Shown: positions 4,912-7,102 of the stretch, one piece after another | How the letters are laid out: the number at the start of each line of letters is the position of its first letter | How positions within the stretch are numbered: the first letter of the stretch is position 1 | Origin: Tannerella sp. | GTDB taxonomy: Bacteria; Bacteroidota; Bacteroidia; Bacteroidales; Tannerellaceae | NCBI GenBank assembly: GCA_031272655.1 | Contig: JAISTJ010000004.1 | Span: 1 to 7,102, forward strand | Reading direction: 5' to 3' | DNA: 7,102 bases | Made by a program: the position numbers and the translations under genes | The notes under the pieces: model-generated | Told to the model about the DNA's origin: nothing | Seen by the model: the letters and a program-made list of their open reading frames with translations, nothing else | The model's database searches: none

Positions 4912-5925
4912 ATGAAATCTATTTTTTTTACAGTCATTTTGGCAGCCGTAACAATCGAGGCTGCAACGGCATGCGGTAATTTTGGTGCGGCGACCAACAC
5001 CGTGAGCGAAAAACCCGCAAGCGAAGAATTTAAGCGCGAGATAGTCAAGGACTTCACGGTTGGCGACGAGCCGATGCTTAACATAGACAATAAGTATGGC
5101 AACATCCGCATCATCGAAGGCGTGGAAGGCAAGATTTCGATGAAAATTGAGATTATCGGTAAGGGGCGCACTTCCGGCTTGGCGAAAGAGTATGCCGAAA
5201 AGGTGTCGGTTGATTTCCAGCAATCGGGCAACATGGTCTCTGCGGAAACAAATTTCGAATCGCTGTCTTGCAGCAACTGCGGTCGCGCCGTTCATTACAC
5301 CGTCCTCGCACCACGCAGCACGATGTTGAAACTGTCCAACAAGTACGGCAACATCATCCTCGACGACGCGGAAAAAGGGGTGGTCGGCATAGACCTGAAA
5401 TATGGCAACCTGACAGCCCATACAATTGATAACCTGAATCTTGACATTGCTTATGGCAATGTTGACGTAACAAAGTGCAATTCCGTCAATGCCGACACAA
5501 AATACAGTGTGATCAAAATCGGTTCCGTCGAAACAATCTTGATGGAATCAAAATACGACAAGATCACTCTCGGAAATGTCGGGAATATAAAACTCGAAAC
5601 CGGCTACACAACCGTCAATATCGCTACTCTCGGCAAGCGAATAGAAGAAGATATCAAGTATGGGCAGTTGAATATTTCGGAAGTGGCGCCGGATTTTGAA
5701 AGCATCAAAGTATCAGCAAGTTACACAAATGTTAAAATAGCGCTTTCAAATCACAGCTTCAAGACTAAGTTAGACGTCAAATACGGCGAAATAAAAACGC
5801 CGAACAGCATGAGTTTCAATAATGTTACGCTAAAAGACAAAAACGCCCTCGAAGGCGAAACAGGCGCCAACCCCACCGCCACAGTAGAAATTAGCGCCAA
5901 ATACGGCAATATCGTTTTAAACTGA
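4912..5925 (+). CDS. exported DUF4097-type beta-strand repeat protein
   Basis: This 337-residue protein has an N-terminal export signal (M-K-S-I-F-F-T-V-I-L-A-A-V...). Cleavage near A-T-A-C-G could be by signal peptidase I, or C21 could be a weak lipobox; the sequence does not decide. The mature part is a beta solenoid-like series with a K-Y-G-N-I-x-I/L core. Its tyrosines fall at 62, 145, 164, 181, 198, 215, 232, 250, 271, 291 and 331. From 164 to 232 the spacing is exactly 17 residues. Some units are degenerate (K-Y-S-V, K-Y-D-K, G-Y-T-T). This pattern is typical of DUF4097/DUF2807 adhesin-like proteins. Cysteines at 120 and 123 (C-S-N-C) sit in the longer insert between the first two repeats. 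It is the third gene of the sigma operon, 21 bases after the membrane protein. It is likely a periplasmic or surface protein; its biochemical role is unknown. Confidence 0.85.
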   Translation: MKSIFFTVILAAVTIEAATACGNFGAATNTVSEKPASEEFKREIVKDFTVGDEPMLNIDNKYGNIRIIEGVEGKISMKIEIIGKGRTSGLAKEYAEKVSVDFQQSGNMVSAETNFESLSCSNCGRAVHYTVLAPRSTMLKLSNKYGNIILDDAEKGVVGIDLKYGNLTAHTIDNLNLDIAYGNVDVTKCNSVNADTKYSVIKIGSVETILMESKYDKITLGNVGNIKLETGYTTVNIATLGKRIEEDIKYGQLNISEVAPDFESIKVSASYTNVKIALSNHSFKTKLDVKYGEIKTPNSMSFNNVTLKDKNALEGETGANPTATVEISAKYGNIVLN

Positions 5926-5932
5926 CGTGTCC

Positions 5933-5942
5933 CGTCATTGCA
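5933..5942 (+). repeat. short fragment of the interspersed repeat
   Basis: CGTCATTGCA matches the first nine bases of the interspersed repeat just downstream of the DUF4097-type stop, then diverges. The match is short, but it has the same post-gene placement as copies 3 and 4. Confidence 0.4.
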
Positions 5943-5988
5943 AAGTGCCACATCCTATAGTCAATCTAAATAACAAAACTTCCGGTTT

Positions 5989-6013
5989 CTGTTATACTAA
6001 AGTATATACCAGT
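5989..6013. repeat. palindromic direct repeat, copy a
   Basis: CTGTTATAC and TATACCAGT flank a short AT core. The ends are imperfect inverted repeats of each other (CTGtTATA against the complement of TATAcCAG). A close copy lies 102 bases downstream. This could be a binding site pair or the remnant ends of a small mobile element. Confidence 0.6.
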
Positions 6014-6090
6014 TTGGGGAAAATGTGTCGTCAGGCAAAAGCAAGCGGATAAGTTTTAAAGAACGGTTTCCGTAGCAAGCGCAAACATAA

Positions 6091-6114
6091 CTGTTATACA
6101 TTATATATACCAGT
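6091..6114. repeat. palindromic direct repeat, copy b
   Basis: This element has the same CTGTTATAC and TATACCAGT ends as the one at 5989-6013, in the same orientation. It is one base shorter and differs only in the AT core between the ends. Confidence 0.6.
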
Positions 6115-6271
6115 ATTGACGAAAAAAGCAGGATATACCGCATATTGAAATAGCTTTAGAAAAGTGACCAAAGTATTATATCTGTGGAGTTCGCCGCATG
6201 TATGACAAACCGCATCAATACAACGAAGTTGAGAATTTAACAAAATATAACTAAAATTTTTCGTAAAAAGT

Positions 6272-6302
6272 TTTGTTTTGTTGAAAATTTTTTGTGTCTT
6301 TG
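6272..6302 (+). promoter_or_regulatory. predicted promoter of the lipoprotein gene
   Basis: TTTG at 6272-6275, a 19-base spacer and TGTCTTTG at 6295-6302 match the Bacteroidota -33/-7 pattern (TTTG, TAnnTTTG) except for one base. The predicted start of transcription would be about 40-45 bases before the ATG at 6351, which supports that start over an upstream GTG. Confidence 0.6.
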
Positions 6303-6350
6303 GCGCGGATTCCGATACTGTTAATCGGGATTTTTATAAATTTTACAAGT

Positions 6351-6830
6351 ATGAGAAAGTTAGTTTTTAGCGCCGCGCTTGTATTAATGAGTTTGTTTTT
6401 TATTGTGCTGACCGTTTTGTTAGCAGGATGCGATGCCAACAATGCCGACATAGAGGAAGCAAGAGCTGAAATTGTAGGCAAATGGCAAACTTATGCCTTT
6501 GGAGTAACTGAAGATGATCTGGAAATTGCATGGAGTTATGGTTTAACAAAAGATGATCCTAATTATTATGAACATTATATCGAATATACAGAGGATGGTT
6601 TGATATATGTTTATGACGAAAACAATGTTTATGAGAAATATGTTCTGAAAGGCAAATATAATTTAGATGCTAATTACCTTTATCAGTATCACACGGAAGG
6701 CACATTAGCGGATAAATTTGAGTACACTTTTGAGAAGGAGACGATGAAGTTAACAAATACTAAAAAGTGTACTCCAGGCGCAAATTTTATAGGTTGTACT
6801 AATATAAAAATTTACAAACGTTTGGAATAA
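6351..6830 (+). CDS. lipoprotein with lipocalin-like domain
   Basis: From the ATG at 6351 this is 159 residues. A basic M-R-K start and a hydrophobic stretch lead to a clear lipobox L-L-A-G-C with the lipidated Cys at 27. The following D-A-N-N is acidic or polar, as seen in many Bacteroidota lipoproteins. The mature part starts with I-V-G-K-W-Q-T and alternates beta strands: Y-I-E-Y-T-E-D-G-L-I-Y-V-Y, then L-K-G-K-Y-N-L-D, then F-E-Y-T-F-E-K-E-T-M-K-L-T. This resembles the small lipocalin-like domains (G-x-W start, 'GxY.l....l' middle strands) common in this phylum. Ligand and role are unknown. Two cysteines near the C-terminus (in K-C-T-P-G-A-N-F-I-G-C) may form a disulfide. The gene stands alone, with its own promoter and no same-strand gene within 400 bp upstream. 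Confidence 0.8.
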   Translation: MRKLVFSAALVLMSLFFIVLTVLLAGCDANNADIEEARAEIVGKWQTYAFGVTEDDLEIAWSYGLTKDDPNYYEHYIEYTEDGLIYVYDENNVYEKYVLKGKYNLDANYLYQYHTEGTLADKFEYTFEKETMKLTNTKKCTPGANFIGCTNIKIYKRLE

Positions 6831-6889
6831 TCACATTAGATAGTTTCATTAAAAACTCTTATATTCTCGGAAAATCGGAAAAAATTTCG

Positions 6890-6897
6890 TACCTTTG
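6890..6897 (+). promoter_or_regulatory. Bacteroidota-type -7 box for the ferredoxin gene
   Basis: TACCTTTG fits the TAnnTTTG consensus exactly and is followed by GCGCC, 29 bases before the ATG at 6927. No good TTTG is seen at the usual -33 distance. Confidence 0.7.
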
Positions 6898-6926
6898 CGC
6901 CCCGAAAAAAAACATTATTTGATAAA

Positions 6927-7102
6927 ATGGCAAAAATCAGAGGTGCGGTGGTCGTGAACGCCGAGCGTTGCAAAGGTTGCAATCTGTGCGTGGTATCGTG
7001 TCCGGTGAACGTACTCGAACTCAATCCGAGAACGGTCAATACGAAAGGTTACCACTATGTTTACATGAAGCATCCCGATGAGTGCATCGGGTGCGCTTCC
7101 TG
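6927..7102 (+). CDS. dicluster 4Fe-4S ferredoxin, 2-oxoacid:ferredoxin oxidoreductase delta-type (partial)
   Basis: The first 58 codons are present; the gene runs off the right edge. The first cluster motif C-x2-C-x2-C-x3-C-P uses C15, C18, C21 and C25 (E-R-C-K-G-C-N-L-C-V-V-S-C-P). The second begins D-E-C-I-G-C (C53, C56) and breaks off at the first two bases of the next Cys codon. The start M-A-K-I-R-G-A and the G-Y-H-Y-V-Y segment closely resemble the small ferredoxin that, in Bacteroidales, precedes the VorB/KorA-type subunits of a 2-oxoacid:ferredoxin oxidoreductase. It would pass electrons between the oxoacid oxidoreductase and other redox partners in the cytoplasm. The partner subunits would be expected just outside the window, so the korD or vorC symbol is not assigned. 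A -7 box lies upstream. Confidence 0.88.
   Translation, partial: MAKIRGAVVVNAERCKGCNLCVVSCPVNVLELNPRTVNTKGYHYVYMKHPDECIGCAS

Larger units (their letters stand above)
5926..6350. other. gene-free spacer of about 425 bp
   Basis: No credible coding frame, tRNA or structured RNA was seen here. It holds a 10-base fragment of the interspersed repeat right after the DUF4097-type gene, two related palindromic direct repeats (5989-6013 and 6091-6114), and the predicted promoter of the next gene at its right end. The rest is AT-rich sequence in which I recognise nothing. Confidence 0.7.

Noticed and set aside
4669..5421. Long minus-strand open frame of 250 residues opposite the membrane protein and DUF4097-type genes
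   Set aside because: It lies fully antisense to two well-supported genes, has no recognisable domain and no promoter or start context. It is rich in F, H and R, as expected from a reverse shadow frame.
6294..6350. GTG start for the lipoprotein at 6294
   Set aside because: It would lie inside the predicted -7 box and add a stretch ahead of a complete M-R-K signal peptide. The ATG at 6351 gives a normal lipoprotein signal length.
5926..6350. Hidden small RNA or tRNA in the gene-free spacer
   Set aside because: No cloverleaf-like arms, CCA end or GC-rich hairpin with a U-run was seen; only the short palindromic repeats stand out.

Overview
The window looks like a chromosomal segment of a Bacteroidota (probably Bacteroidales) genome. 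The main clues are start-proximal TACCTTTG-type -7 boxes ahead of two genes and the lack of strong Shine-Dalgarno sites. The protein set also fits: a GH16-type glycanase tail, a lipocalin-like lipoprotein with a clear lipobox, an ECF sigma factor with a one-pass membrane partner, and a ferredoxin of the 2-oxoacid:ferredoxin oxidoreductase type. No transposase, phage gene, tRNA, rRNA or CRISPR array was found.

Layout. Bases 1-261 (+) are the C-terminal end of a GH16-like glycoside hydrolase. It converges, with a 1-bp gap, on a minus-strand operon read from about 3710 down to 263: a VOC/glyoxalase-fold protein, MetA (homoserine O-acyltransferase, predicted to use acetyl-CoA because of Glu111) and an RlhA-like U32 protein (23S rRNA C2501 hydroxylation family). 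metA and rlhA are coupled by an ATGA overlap. Divergent from this operon, at 3785-5925 (+), lies a three-gene unit: ECF sigma factor, single-pass membrane protein (probable anti-sigma factor) and an exported DUF4097-type beta-strand repeat protein built on a roughly 17-residue K-Y-G-N motif. A gene-free stretch (5926-6350) follows. After it come a lipoprotein with its own predicted promoter (6351-6830) and the start of a dicluster ferredoxin (6927 to the window edge).

The most unusual feature is the density of small repeats and where they sit. A 25-26-bp palindrome-like element (CGTCATTGCGAGG...GAAGCAATC) occurs four times in nearly complete form plus fragments. Two copies lie inside the rlhA reading frame in opposite orientations, both read through in frame, and one is embedded in a roughly 47-residue extra linker made largely of repeat debris. 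Two more copies separate the sigma gene from its partner. A second type, a 7-bp tandem repeat (GAATTAA/CACTATT family), forms a 112-bp array between the VOC gene and metA. It also supplies the last six codons and the stop codon of the sigma gene.

How the genes may work together: the minus-strand operon mixes methionine biosynthesis with rRNA modification, plus a VOC protein of unknown substrate. The plus-strand trio has the architecture of a cell-surface signalling or envelope-stress unit, in which the membrane protein would restrain the sigma factor and the exported repeat protein would be an output or a sensor partner. That role is inferred from gene order and domain type, not shown by the sequence.
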